A stretch of 64,000 nucleotides of DNA. Source: Anaerocolumna sp. MB42-C2 (GTDB lineage: Bacteria > Bacillota > Clostridia > Lachnospirales > Lachnospiraceae). Shown here in pieces: positions 8,891-18,740 of the stretch. The notes beneath the pieces are model-generated. The model ran no database searches and had not been told where the DNA came from. It saw only the letters and a program-made list of their open reading frames with translations. How positions within the stretch are numbered: the first letter of the stretch is position 1; each line of letters opens with the position of its first letter. Location of the stretch: contig NZ_CP133190.1 in the NCBI RefSeq assembly GCF_030913705.1, positions 620,001 to 684,000 of the forward strand, written 5' to 3'. The translations under genes and the position numbers were made by a program.

Positions 8891-10144
8891 CTAGGCCAGC
8901 ATTTTAATATCTGCTCCTAACCCTCTTAAGTCTCTACATATATCCTCATATCCTCTTTCAATAAAATTAGGATTATATATAGTTGTTTTACCTTTTGCCA
9001 TAAGTCCAGCTATAACCAGTGCTGCACCACCCCTTAATTCGCTGGCATATACTTCACATCCCATAAGCTCAGGTACACCATTTATAGTAGCTTCCCTGCC
9101 TAAGATGCGAATATCTGCTCCAAATTTAATCTGTTCTTTTACATTTTGATATCTTCCCTCAAATATCTCTTCTACAATCTTGCTGGTGCCTGCAGCCATC
9201 ATAAGAACCGACATAAACTGTGACTGCATATCGGTTGGAAAACCAGGATAAGGCATAGTACGGATAAAAGGTATTGGTTTTGGTCTTCCCGAAGAAGCAA
9301 TAATAATATAGTTTTCTCCGGTTAATATACTACAGCCCATTTCTCGTAATAACTTAATAACAGTGTGAAGGCTGTCACCTCCAATCCCTGTTAATACCGC
9401 TTCTCCCCCTGTTCCGGCTACAGCGGCTAAATACGTGCCTGCCACAATTCTGTCAGAGCAAGCGGTGAATTCAATAGGATACAAAAATTCAACTCCCACG
9501 ATTTCAATTGTTTCCGTTCCTGCACCTCTGATCTTTGCTCCAGCGGAATTTAAAAATTTACATAATTCTGTTATTTCCGGTTCTTTTGCAGCATTAATTA
9601 TACTGGTTCTGCCTGAGGCCAATACTGCAGCAAGTATTACATTCTCTGTCGCCCCAACACTTGGGAATTTTAAGAAGATTTCATTGCCTTTTATACCGGT
9701 AGTAGTACATTTAATCAGCCCGTCCTCTTCTTCCAATGAGATGTTCATATCCTGAAAAGCGCTTAAATGATAATCAATTGGTCTCGCGCCAATGGTACAC
9801 CCTCCCGGATACGTAATGGTTACCGAATGTGTACGGCCTAACAAAGCACCCATTAATATGATGGAAGATCGCATCATTTTTACATATTCTTCCGGAACTG
9901 TCGATGTATTAAGCTTAGTAGTATCTATAATGAGTGAAGATTTTTCCCACCATACGATACAGCCGATTGCCTCTAATATTTTAATCATATGAAAAACATC
10001 CAATATTTTTGGGCAATTATTCAGCTTTATTATTCCATTTACCAGTACAGTAGCTGCCAAAATCGGTAATACTGCATTTTTTGAACCTTGTATGTTAACT
10101 TCACCATTCAGCTGCTTTCCTCCATTGATCTCTATAAATGCCAT
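8891..10144 (-). CDS. murA: UDP-N-acetylglucosamine 1-carboxyvinyltransferase MurA
   Basis: A 417-residue EPSP-synthase-fold enzyme that transfers enolpyruvate from PEP to UDP-GlcNAc, the first committed step of peptidoglycan synthesis in the cytosol. The family motif GSKNAVLPILAA with its lysine lies near residue 20, and the active-site cysteine, the target of fosfomycin, is in GGCTIGARPID (about residue 115). The start at 10144 (MAFIEINGG) is preferred over an upstream in-frame ATG because GAGGTG lies five bases before it and other MurA proteins begin here. It is located between ftsW and ftsQ. Confidence 0.96.
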   Translation of the reverse strand: MAFIEINGGKQLNGEVNIQGSKNAVLPILAATVLVNGIIKLNNCPKILDVFHMIKILEAIGCIVWWEKSSLIIDTTKLNTSTVPEEYVKMMRSSIILMGALLGRTHSVTITYPGGCTIGARPIDYHLSAFQDMNISLEEEDGLIKCTTTGIKGNEIFLKFPSVGATENVILAAVLASGRTSIINAAKEPEITELCKFLNSAGAKIRGAGTETIEIVGVEFLYPIEFTACSDRIVAGTYLAAVAGTGGEAVLTGIGGDSLHTVIKLLREMGCSILTGENYIIIASSGRPKPIPFIRTMPYPGFPTDMQSQFMSVLMMAAGTSKIVEEIFEGRYQNVKEQIKFGADIRILGREATINGVPELMGCEVYASELRGGAALVIAGLMAKGKTTIYNPNFIERGYEDICRDLRGLGADIKMLA

Positions 10145-10242
10145 GGTGCACCTCATCAAACCCTAATATATAATTACTATATGAAATATTCTTTGATTTG
10201 TGCCATCAGCCAAATGGTAATAGTAAATACCAATTATTCGTA

Positions 10243-11388
10243 CTATCGTTCGTATTTAATCTGATTTGAAACGCTGAGTGCAATACCCATTTCAAACAGT
10301 AAAACCATTAAAGAACTGCCTCCGTAACTAATGAAAGGCAGCGGAATTCCTGTGGAGGGAATCGTATTGGTAACTACGGCGATATTAAGTAATACCTGTA
10401 CCGCTATATGGGTCAACACCCCTGTAGCAATCAATCCTCCATACAAATCAGATGCATTAATTGCAATTACAAATAATCTCCACACCATTAAAACAAACAG
10501 CATAATTACGGCAACTGCACCAAAAAGGCCAAGTTCCTCACAAATTACGGAAAAAATCATATCATTGTGTGATTCCGGTATAAAACCCAGTTTTTGCATA
10601 CTTTCACCCAGACCTTTGCCAAAGATTCCTCCGGAAGCAATAGCATACAATCCCTGCAAAATCTGATACCCCTTCGGATGGGTTTCAACGTTCCTCCAAA
10701 CATCAATACGAGTGCTGCGGTAACTTACCCCAAATACAAAGGCAGCACCGATTCCTCCCATTATGATTCCCGATACGATAAAATATAATTTTTTTCTGCT
10801 GGCAACAAAACAAATTGCAACCATGATTGCCGACATAACTAATGCCGTGCTAAAGTTCGGAATTAAAACCAATACGATTAGTGGTGCAATAAATACCGCT
10901 ACCCTAATAAAACCTTTGAATTTATCCAGTTTCACTGGTGATAAATTTACTATGTACGCAGTAAATAAAATTACTGCTATCTTAGAGAGCTCCGAGGGTT
11001 GAAACCTGCCAAGAGAGCCCAAACTAATCCATCGTCTTGCACCATTAATTTTTTGTCCAAAAAACAAAACATAAGTCTGTAATAGAATACAGAGTATAAA
11101 TAATAAAGTAACTGGTTTCACTTTTAATACCGGTAATTTAGTAATGTAAATACGATAGTCTATTTTTGATACAATTAGCATAACCACCGTGCCAAGTATT
11201 GCAAATGCACCTTGTTTTTCCAAATAATACGCAGGGTTACCATAATCCCTGCTTGCATTATACGAGCTGGTGCTATAAATCATAACCAACCCAAAGCATA
11301 CCAGAAACAGCGTTAAGAACAGAAGACTGTAATCGTAATAGCTATGGAATTTTTTTAATTTTCCCTGATCTCTTTCTGCTCTTGTCAT
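10243..11388 (-). CDS. ftsW: Peptidoglycan glycosyltransferase FtsW/SpoVE (SEDS family)
   Basis: A 381-residue polytopic SEDS protein with about ten membrane helices. It carries the family signatures YSTSSYNA near the start, GARRWISLG in the middle, and IPLPFISYGGSS near the C-terminus. SEDS proteins polymerise lipid II into glycan strands together with a class B PBP; in this cluster the partners would be the two PBPs encoded upstream. Sequence alone does not separate vegetative FtsW from the sporulation paralogue SpoVE, and gene order is consistent with either. AGGAG precedes the ATG. Confidence 0.92.
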   Translation of the reverse strand: MTRAERDQGKLKKFHSYYDYSLLFLTLFLVCFGLVMIYSTSSYNASRDYGNPAYYLEKQGAFAILGTVVMLIVSKIDYRIYITKLPVLKVKPVTLLFILCILLQTYVLFFGQKINGARRWISLGSLGRFQPSELSKIAVILFTAYIVNLSPVKLDKFKGFIRVAVFIAPLIVLVLIPNFSTALVMSAIMVAICFVASRKKLYFIVSGIIMGGIGAAFVFGVSYRSTRIDVWRNVETHPKGYQILQGLYAIASGGIFGKGLGESMQKLGFIPESHNDMIFSVICEELGLFGAVAVIMLFVLMVWRLFVIAINASDLYGGLIATGVLTHIAVQVLLNIAVVTNTIPSTGIPLPFISYGGSSLMVLLFEMGIALSVSNQIKYER

Positions 11389-11484
11389 TGATTGCTCCTA
11401 TCTGTACGAGATGTACCTATATACTGCCGGTTTAACTTTATTTATATTCAGATGAAAGTAACTTTATTCTATTTTAGTGATTTA

Positions 11485-12843
11485 TTACACCAGATTTCTT
11501 ACATATTCTTTAAATAAACGTCCGCGTTCCTCGAAATTTTTAAACATTCCCCAACTTGCACAGGCAGGTGACAAAAGAACGGAATCACCTTGATTGGCTT
11601 TTATAGCACATACATCAACAGCTTCTTTAAGACTTTCTACTATAATAATGTTTTCAAAGCCATGACGTTTCGCTGTATCTGCTATTTTATCCCGAGTCTG
11701 ACCTAATAACACTAAAAAGCGGATCTTACCGTCAAAAGCTTCCAGCCACTCATCATAATCGGAACCTTTGTCATAACCACCGGCAATTAAAAGCGTCGGT
11801 GTCTGCATGGATTCAATTGCTTTCATGGATGCATCCGGATTCGTACCTTTGGAATCATTATAATATTTAACTCCGTGTTTCGTTGTAACATATTCGATTC
11901 GATGCTCCACAGCAACAAAATTCGTAATTGCAGTTTTAATTTTATCCATAGGAACACCAAGTGAAATTCCGCAGGCAACAGCAGCCATTACATTTTCATA
12001 ACTGTGACGTCCGAAGATATTTAACTCCTTTATATTACAGACTAAGATTTTATTCTGTCCGTTTTTGTAAATAATATTTTCGTCCTCCAGGTAAATTCCC
12101 TTATCCAAAATATGCAAACTGCTAAAATAGAACACTTTTGTTTTTAGTTCCTGACCAATTTTTCTTAAAACTTCATCTTCATAATTTAATATACAAACAT
12201 CCTTACTGTCCTGATTTAAGGTAATGTTTTTTTTCGCTTCTATATATTTTTCCATAGTATGATGTCTGTTTAAATGATCCGGCGTTATATTTAAGATAGC
12301 ACTTACATTAGGTTTAAAAGATTCAATGGTCTCTAATTGAAAGCTGCTCATTTCTGCAACGGTAACAGATTCTTCTGTAGTATTTAAAACCATTTCCGTA
12401 TAAGGCACTCCGATATTGCCAACAACAAATACACTATTAAAATAGGTTTTCATAATTTCGCCGACCAGTGTTGTCGTAGTTGTTTTACCGTTTGTGCCTG
12501 TAATACCTACAATTTTTCCCTTGGAAAAATAATAGGCAAGTTCTACTTCTCCCCAGATTGGAATCTTTTTATCCCTCATTTGATTTACTAAATTTAAATC
12601 AGTAGGTACACCAGGACTTAAAATCACCAAATCAAGAGTATTTATTAATTCTTCCGGAACAGCCCCCAAAAGAATGGTACCCTTAAAATCCTCAGGTAAT
12701 TTAGATTTTATTTCATCTTTATCTAACTTATCGTTGCCATCATATAGGATAATATCAGCTGCCGCTTTCTGTAACAATTTCGCAGCAGAAATGCCGCTTA
12801 TGCCGGTTCCAAATATTAAAATCCGTTTATCATTTAGTTTCAT
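11485..12843 (-). CDS. murD: UDP-N-acetylmuramoylalanine-D-glutamate ligase MurD
   Basis: A 452-residue Mur ligase that adds D-glutamate to UDP-MurNAc-L-Ala using ATP. An N-terminal Rossmann domain begins LIFGTGISGISAAKLL. The ATP-binding loop GTNGKTTTTTLVGE lies near residues 114-127, the metal-binding NITPDHLNRH segment around 205, and the C-terminal NDSKGTNPDAS motif near 328. It is separated from mraY by 21 bases, with GGGAGG before the ATG. Its position between mraY and ftsW is classic. Confidence 0.96.
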   Translation of the reverse strand: MKLNDKRILIFGTGISGISAAKLLQKAAADIILYDGNDKLDKDEIKSKLPEDFKGTILLGAVPEELINTLDLVILSPGVPTDLNLVNQMRDKKIPIWGEVELAYYFSKGKIVGITGTNGKTTTTTLVGEIMKTYFNSVFVVGNIGVPYTEMVLNTTEESVTVAEMSSFQLETIESFKPNVSAILNITPDHLNRHHTMEKYIEAKKNITLNQDSKDVCILNYEDEVLRKIGQELKTKVFYFSSLHILDKGIYLEDENIIYKNGQNKILVCNIKELNIFGRHSYENVMAAVACGISLGVPMDKIKTAITNFVAVEHRIEYVTTKHGVKYYNDSKGTNPDASMKAIESMQTPTLLIAGGYDKGSDYDEWLEAFDGKIRFLVLLGQTRDKIADTAKRHGFENIIIVESLKEAVDVCAIKANQGDSVLLSPACASWGMFKNFEERGRLFKEYVRNLV

Positions 12844-12864
12844 CGTCTTAAATCCTCCCAGATG

Positions 12865-13833
12865 TTATATTCCCATTAGAGCTATTAAGCAAAGAATTGC
12901 TGTTATAATAGAGAAAACTGCCACTACTCTTGTCTCCGCCCAACCGCATAATTCAAAATGATGGTGAATCGGGGCCATCTTAAAAATCCTCTTACCACCG
13001 GTTAATTTAAAATAACCGACTTGGAGTATAACTGACAGAACCTCAACCAGATAGATTAATCCTACAATTAGTATAAATAGAGGCATTCGTAGCATATAAG
13101 CCGAAGCCGCTACAAATCCTCCCAAAGCCAGGGAGCCTGTATCCCCCATAAATACTCTTGCAGGGTAAATATTAAATACCAGAAAACCTAACAAACTTCC
13201 AGCAACAGCACAGGTGATGGGAGAAATTCCGCTATGAATTCCAATTGCTACCACTGAAAAAAATGTAGCAATTAGAAGTGTTACGCTGCTCGCTAAACCA
13301 TCCAGACCATCTGTAAAATTGGCACCGTTTACAGTACCTAATACAACCAAAAATAATAAAGGAATAAATAAATAGGATGTATCTAAATACATACCACCTT
13401 TAAAACCTCCGGTAAAAGGTATAAGCATAGTCGAACCAACATCGGTATAATTTACTAAATAATAACCAAAAATTGCAGTAACCAATATCTGTCCTACCAG
13501 TTTCTGCCATGCCCTTAATCCCATAGATCTTTTCATCACAATCTTGATATAATCATCCAGTAAACCGATAATGCCAAATCCAACTGTTGAGAATAAGACC
13601 GGTATCATATCCGGAAAATTACCGATATAAATTAAAGAAGTTAGGGTAACACTAAGCAATATAATAATTCCACCCATCGTTGGTGTACCCGATTTCTTTA
13701 AATGACTCTCCGGCCCGTCATCACGTACAAACTGCCCAAATTTTAATCTTTTTAAAAAAGGTATTAAAATCGGACATAAAATTACACTGATGACAAATGA
13801 TATAATAACTGGCATTAATATTTTAAAATCCAT
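12865..13833 (-). CDS. mraY: Phospho-N-acetylmuramoyl-pentapeptide-transferase MraY
   Basis: A 322-residue integral membrane enzyme with ten predicted helices that transfers phospho-MurNAc-pentapeptide to undecaprenyl phosphate, producing lipid I. The catalytic aspartates sit in GLLDDYIKIV and NFTDGLDGLASS, and the cytosolic histidine loop reads MAPIHHHFELCGWAE. GGGAGG lies before the ATG. It lies downstream of spoVD and upstream of murD. Confidence 0.97.
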   Translation of the reverse strand: MDFKILMPVIISFVISVILCPILIPFLKRLKFGQFVRDDGPESHLKKSGTPTMGGIIILLSVTLTSLIYIGNFPDMIPVLFSTVGFGIIGLLDDYIKIVMKRSMGLRAWQKLVGQILVTAIFGYYLVNYTDVGSTMLIPFTGGFKGGMYLDTSYLFIPLLFLVVLGTVNGANFTDGLDGLASSVTLLIATFFSVVAIGIHSGISPITCAVAGSLLGFLVFNIYPARVFMGDTGSLALGGFVAASAYMLRMPLFILIVGLIYLVEVLSVILQVGYFKLTGGKRIFKMAPIHHHFELCGWAETRVVAVFSIITAILCLIALMGI

Positions 13834-13929
13834 CTTTTTTTCCTCCCAAGTGAATCCTCTTGTTATTTCTTTTGTAAAACCAACGTGACTATTAAGACAA
13901 TCGTTTCAAACCAACTTTCTTATTATATG

Positions 13930-15879
13930 CTATTCCAAATATAGAATCAAGTCACTATTTAGATTTATCTTCTCACCTGGTAATGGGAATTGTTCCTTGA
14001 TTGTTTCACCCTCACCTAAATAATAGATGTCACCATAATCGGTATCTTTTAAAATTTCTTTTATCTCATCTTTTTTCTTACCTACCAGATTGGGCATTTC
14101 TATGGTACCAACATTAAATTCTTTCGTTTCGGCTTCTGTATAATGGGGTTCAACGCCTAAGTAAGGAAGTACATTGTCAAATACCTCAGCAATAACCGGT
14201 GCTGCTATAGTACCGCCATAATAGATCCCGGTCGGTTCATCGATTAAAACGATTGCCATAACCTGTGGATTGTCTGCCGGTGCAAATCCTAGAAAGGAGG
14301 ATATGTATTTGTTGCTGCTGCGAGGTAATTTTTCTGATGTCGCTGTCTTTCCCCCGATTTTAAATCCGGGTAAATAAGCTCTTTTACCGGTACCCTCAGA
14401 AACAACTGCTTCCAATAATTTTTTCATGGTTTCCGATGTTTCTTTTGAAACTGCACCTGGCGCGCCTTCATATTTAAAGGTTTTTACTGTAGTGCCCTCT
14501 GGACTTTTTACCTGAACACCAAAATGAGGAGTTACGATATTGCCTCCGTTAACAACTGCACTTGCTGCAACCAACAACTGGAGCGGTGTTATCTGAAATG
14601 ACTGGCCGAAAGATATGGTCGCTAGTTCAACTGCTCCCACATTCTCAGGTTTATGCATGATTGATTTTGCTTCCCCTGGCAGATCTATACCTGTTTTATT
14701 GAAAAGTCCCAATCTGCCGAAATACTTATACATATTGGTGACACCAACCCGAGCTCCGATTTCCATAAAAACCGGATTACAGGAATTCTTTATGCCCTCT
14801 ACGAAAGTTTCACTGCCGTGACCGCCCACCTTATGGCACCGTATTCTTCGGTCTTCTACTATTTTATAACCCGGACAGAAGAATTTATCATCCAGCTTAA
14901 CGACCTTTTCTTCAAGTGCTGCAGTAGCTGTTACAATTTTAAAACAGGAACCCGGCTCATAGGTATCGCTGATACAGGCATTTCTCCACATATTATTCAA
15001 CAGATCGTTGGTTTGTTTACTGGTTAAAGAAGATGCATCGGCACCTTTTAGCATATTATCCGTTAAGGTATACGGATCATTTAAGTCAAATTCAGGAACG
15101 TTAACCATTGCATATAATTCACCATTCTGTGGATTCATCAGTATCATCTTTACATTATTTGCATTTTTGGCTTCCATAATTTTCAAAGCGGCCTGCTCTG
15201 CGTATTTTTGGATATTTACATCCAGGCTGATATATAGATTATTACCGGCTTTTGGTTCTATCCGGTCCTCTGCGGCATTGTCAATCTCCACACCATAAGC
15301 TGTAGTTAAAGTCAGAATCGTACCATCGATTCCTTTTAAATATTTATCATATGCAACTTCCAAACCAATAATACCCTGGTTATCGCTACCGGTAAAACCA
15401 ATTACTTTTGAAGCTAAACTGCCGTACGGATAATATCTTTTGTAATCCTCATCCACCATAACTCCGTCTAAATCATACTCACGGATCTTATCTGCAATTT
15501 CTTTATCTACATTGGATTTTATTCTTTCTATAGAAGATACTTTTTCAACCCTCTTCCTTACTTTTTCTTCACTCAGACCAAGTAAATCGCATAAAACCTG
15601 GATTACCCTTTCGGGGTCTTTGATCTGGCTATGTATAACAGAAATAGTACTGACAGGCTTATTCGTCGCAATAGCTATTCCATTTTTATCATATATGGTT
15701 CCTCTCTCCGCTTTGATTGCCCGCTCTCTTTCATGCAGATCTTCCGCACGTTGTGCATAGTCGGCTGATTTGAGAATCATCAGATAACCCAGTCTGACTG
15801 TCAATCCTATTGCTGCTATCAAAATTATGGCGGCAATAACGAGAACATTACGGCGGTTAAAGGTTTTATTACGTGCCAT
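13930..15879 (-). CDS. spoVD: Class B penicillin-binding protein, SpoVD-like, with PASTA domain
   Basis: A 649-residue class B PBP: one N-terminal membrane helix (about 11-33), a dimerisation domain, a transpeptidase domain, and a single C-terminal PASTA domain (about 590-649, starting EMPNLVGKKKDEIKE). The acylated serine is in SCFK (311-314) and the second motif is SCN (366-368). The third motif reads KTA (511-513) rather than the more common KTG. The single PASTA domain and position after a PASTA-less PBP match SpoVD, the transpeptidase for spore cortex. Assignment as SpoVD rather than a second vegetative FtsI is inferred. GTGAGG precedes the ATG. Confidence 0.88.
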   Translation of the reverse strand: MARNKTFNRRNVLVIAAIILIAAIGLTVRLGYLMILKSADYAQRAEDLHERERAIKAERGTIYDKNGIAIATNKPVSTISVIHSQIKDPERVIQVLCDLLGLSEEKVRKRVEKVSSIERIKSNVDKEIADKIREYDLDGVMVDEDYKRYYPYGSLASKVIGFTGSDNQGIIGLEVAYDKYLKGIDGTILTLTTAYGVEIDNAAEDRIEPKAGNNLYISLDVNIQKYAEQAALKIMEAKNANNVKMILMNPQNGELYAMVNVPEFDLNDPYTLTDNMLKGADASSLTSKQTNDLLNNMWRNACISDTYEPGSCFKIVTATAALEEKVVKLDDKFFCPGYKIVEDRRIRCHKVGGHGSETFVEGIKNSCNPVFMEIGARVGVTNMYKYFGRLGLFNKTGIDLPGEAKSIMHKPENVGAVELATISFGQSFQITPLQLLVAASAVVNGGNIVTPHFGVQVKSPEGTTVKTFKYEGAPGAVSKETSETMKKLLEAVVSEGTGKRAYLPGFKIGGKTATSEKLPRSSNKYISSFLGFAPADNPQVMAIVLIDEPTGIYYGGTIAAPVIAEVFDNVLPYLGVEPHYTEAETKEFNVGTIEMPNLVGKKKDEIKEILKDTDYGDIYYLGEGETIKEQFPLPGEKINLNSDLILYLE

Positions 15880-15952
15880 AAGGATAACCTCACTTATCTT
15901 ATCGTTTTATTTTATTACAAACTTTATGAGGTTATGATAATATATTTATAAA

Positions 15953-18097
15953 CTAATTGTTATTATCAGATTGTATATCCGACCCATTGTCGCTTTCTGA
16001 GGTATCCGGTATAAAATCAAGAATTTCACCATCTTCATCCGATTCCGGAAAAGTATTCTCATTGTTATATTCTAAACTGTCACCCTCTAATGAATCTGCA
16101 GTATTGACGGAATCTATATTATCTTTCTTATTTGTATCCTTATTATCTGCATCTGTAGTGCTCCCATCGGCATTATCTTCATTGGGATTCCCATTAGTCG
16201 TATCGGTATCCCCCAAGGTTTTCTTATCTGATTTTGCTTTTGTACCAGTACTGGGCAGGGCCGGAGTTGACTTCGATGTATTAAGCCCTTTTGTAGATTC
16301 GGTAGGATATATCTCTAAAAACGGCAATATATCTTTTAAGATTTCACCTGCAAATTTTGTAGCGATACCGCTTGATTGTGCTGAAGGCTCAATCTTCTGC
16401 GGATCATCAAGAACAACATATATAACCATTTCAGGTTTGTCTGCCGGTACGGCACCAATAAAGGATAACAGATGTCTTTTATCTTTTCTGGGGAATTTTT
16501 GCGCAGTACCGGTTTTGCCGCCTACTTTATAACCCGGAACCTTTGCTCCAGACGCAGTCCCGCCTTCCCCCTCTACGGTTAGATACATAGCATTTTTAAT
16601 AAAATTAGAGGTTTCACTGGAAACAGATTCCTTTACCAGTACTTTGTCGATATTTTGTAAAGTTGCACCTCCCTGATTAATTATTTGCTTAACAATATGA
16701 GGCTCATAATAATAGCCGCCATTTACCAGAGAGGAGAATCCACTTGCCATCTGGATCATAGTAACAGTAAAAGTTTGCCCAAAGCTACTGATAGCTAAAT
16801 CTACCGGACTTAATTTGTTTTCAGGAACTAAGATACCTACCGCTTCACCGGGGAGGTCTATTCCTGTCTTACGTCCCATCCCAAATGAATTCTGATAGTC
16901 ATAAAACAGTTTCTTTCCTTCTTTGGCTCCAATCTGCATCAGTGCGTCATTGCAGGATTTCATAAGTGCTTGAGTCAGGTCAACTGTACCATGTATATGG
17001 GAACACCCAATTTTAACTCCGTTAATGCTTTGCCCTCCATCACAAACATAAGTATCATTCGGATGAATAATATTTTCTTCCAGACCTGCGGAGACAGTAA
17101 ATGGTTTAAATGTAGATCCTGGCTCATACATATCACTGATAGTATAATTCCTCCAGATTGCATTCAGTGCATCTAATCTTTCCTTATCAGTCATTCTGTC
17201 AATTTCTTTTTTTGTGTAAAAAGAAGTCAGATCCGTTGGATTATTTAAATCATATTCTTCATTGGAGGCCATGGCTAATATCTCGCCGTTGTTTGGATTC
17301 ATTACGATAACGCCTATATTTAAACAATCCATATCCTTATTAAATTTTTTAATGTGTTCCTGAACGATACCCTGAACATTTGCATCGATGGTTGATACAA
17401 TGGTATTACCGTTTATTGCCGGTTTTGTCGTCTGTTCCAATTTTAATTCAGAATCAATATAACCATATTCAATGCCGTTTACTCCGTTCAACTGATCGTT
17501 ATAAAATTGTTCTATCCCCCAGTTACCTACATTACCGCTGGATGTGAAACCAATTACATCGCTTGCTAATGTTTTATACGGATATTTTCTCACATAATCC
17601 TCTTCAAACCAGACGCCTTTTATGTTATTATCTTTTTCTTCTTTGTCCTTAAATTGCATCATTTTCTCGTAATTGATACCTTTTTTCAGGATGACATATC
17701 TGCTTTCCGGTCTTTTATTCACCAAATCCATTACAGTCTCTTCTTTGATACTGTCATAACAATCGGTTAATGCTTTGATTGTTGGGGTCAAATACTTTTT
17801 ATCCTCCAACATAAATTTAACATCCAGAATAATATTATATACTTTCTCACTGGTTGCTAAAACAGTTCCTTTTCTGTCAAGAATACTTCCCCTTTGAAAA
17901 GGTATAACAGTACTTGTATACGTTTGCTGGGATAATACTTTTTTTGCGTATCGTTCCCCATCGGTACGGTTAATATGAACCAGCCTTACAATCAGGCCTA
18001 TCATTGTGATGATAATAATGCAAAATACAAGCAATAACTTTGCTTGCATTTTATTTGTAAATTTTTTTATTTTTTTTTCTCTTAACGCATTTCTCAT
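15953..18097 (-). CDS. Class B penicillin-binding protein (FtsI/PBP2B-like) with acidic tail
   Basis: A 714-residue class B PBP with one membrane helix (about 19-42), a dimerisation domain and a transpeptidase domain. Its motifs are STFK (328-331), SCN (381-383) and KTG (528-530). It lacks PASTA domains; instead about 105 C-terminal residues are low complexity and rich in Ser, Thr, Asp, Asn and Glu, likely a disordered extracellular tail. The position directly after ftsL fits the septal transpeptidase FtsI/PBP2B working with FtsW. Two tandem class B PBPs here probably serve vegetative division and spore cortex respectively. Confidence 0.9.
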   Translation of the reverse strand: MRNALREKKIKKFTNKMQAKLLLVFCIIIITMIGLIVRLVHINRTDGERYAKKVLSQQTYTSTVIPFQRGSILDRKGTVLATSEKVYNIILDVKFMLEDKKYLTPTIKALTDCYDSIKEETVMDLVNKRPESRYVILKKGINYEKMMQFKDKEEKDNNIKGVWFEEDYVRKYPYKTLASDVIGFTSSGNVGNWGIEQFYNDQLNGVNGIEYGYIDSELKLEQTTKPAINGNTIVSTIDANVQGIVQEHIKKFNKDMDCLNIGVIVMNPNNGEILAMASNEEYDLNNPTDLTSFYTKKEIDRMTDKERLDALNAIWRNYTISDMYEPGSTFKPFTVSAGLEENIIHPNDTYVCDGGQSINGVKIGCSHIHGTVDLTQALMKSCNDALMQIGAKEGKKLFYDYQNSFGMGRKTGIDLPGEAVGILVPENKLSPVDLAISSFGQTFTVTMIQMASGFSSLVNGGYYYEPHIVKQIINQGGATLQNIDKVLVKESVSSETSNFIKNAMYLTVEGEGGTASGAKVPGYKVGGKTGTAQKFPRKDKRHLLSFIGAVPADKPEMVIYVVLDDPQKIEPSAQSSGIATKFAGEILKDILPFLEIYPTESTKGLNTSKSTPALPSTGTKAKSDKKTLGDTDTTNGNPNEDNADGSTTDADNKDTNKKDNIDSVNTADSLEGDSLEYNNENTFPESDEDGEILDFIPDTSESDNGSDIQSDNNN

Positions 18098-18208
18098 AGA
18101 TACCCCTCAGCTAGATTAATTTATCAATTATGTCCGAAATATCTTTACTATCTTTATTATTTCATTAAGGCGGCTTAAGCAACATTCTCCTACAGATATA
18201 TCGGATAA

Positions 18209-18721
18209 TTATTTTAATATCCTATCTAGTAAATCAGAACCATTTTCTTCCGGTATATCTTCATATTGTCTTACATAATCGCTTAAATTACTTTTATATG
18301 ATATGATCTGGTTATCTTTTGGATAAACCATACCAAGCTCTTTTGTTGCAACTTTATAGATATAAGCTAAATCCAGTGAGGTATTCAGTTCTGATAAAGC
18401 ATCTTTGTTTTGATTCTGCAGTTTCAATAAACTGTGTTCTAATTCAGCTATTTCCTTATTTTGTTCCGTTAGACCCGTTTGAACCTGAAGATAATTAATA
18501 CAGGTATATAAGGTCACAATAATAGCAATGGTTAAAAAAAATACAGAAAATAAATCGATACCGATATCAGCTTTCGGTTTTCTTCTTTTTTCTCTAACCG
18601 GCAATTTTCTGGGGTCTAACTCTTCTGGTTCGTTGTAACACGGAATAACCTGTAATTTTCTCGCATTGTTTCCATCTATGGAATAATTATTATATTGATA
18701 ACGATGTCTTTTCGCCTCCAT
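18209..18721 (-). CDS. ftsL: FtsL-like cell division protein
   Basis: A 170-residue bitopic protein. A long basic cytosolic region (residues 1-52) is followed by a single membrane helix (about 56-78), then an extracellular coiled coil (about 82-112) and a short tail with AYIYKVATKELGMVYP, similar to the ends of FtsL/DivIC family proteins. Sequence is weakly conserved in this family; the call relies on size, topology and its place between rsmH and the first PBP. It would form a complex with FtsQ and a DivIC protein. GAGGGGAG lies upstream of the ATG. Confidence 0.78.
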   Translation of the reverse strand: MEAKRHRYQYNNYSIDGNNARKLQVIPCYNEPEELDPRKLPVREKRRKPKADIGIDLFSVFFLTIAIIVTLYTCINYLQVQTGLTEQNKEIAELEHSLLKLQNQNKDALSELNTSLDLAYIYKVATKELGMVYPKDNQIISYKSNLSDYVRQYEDIPEENGSDLLDRILK

Positions 18722-18740
18722 GCTTTTCTCCCCTCAATTC

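Noticed and set aside
15957-16532. A 191-codon plus-strand frame opposite the first PBP
   Set aside because: It mirrors the low-complexity Ser/Asp-rich tail of the PBP; repetitive codons on one strand keep the other open. There is no ribosome binding site.
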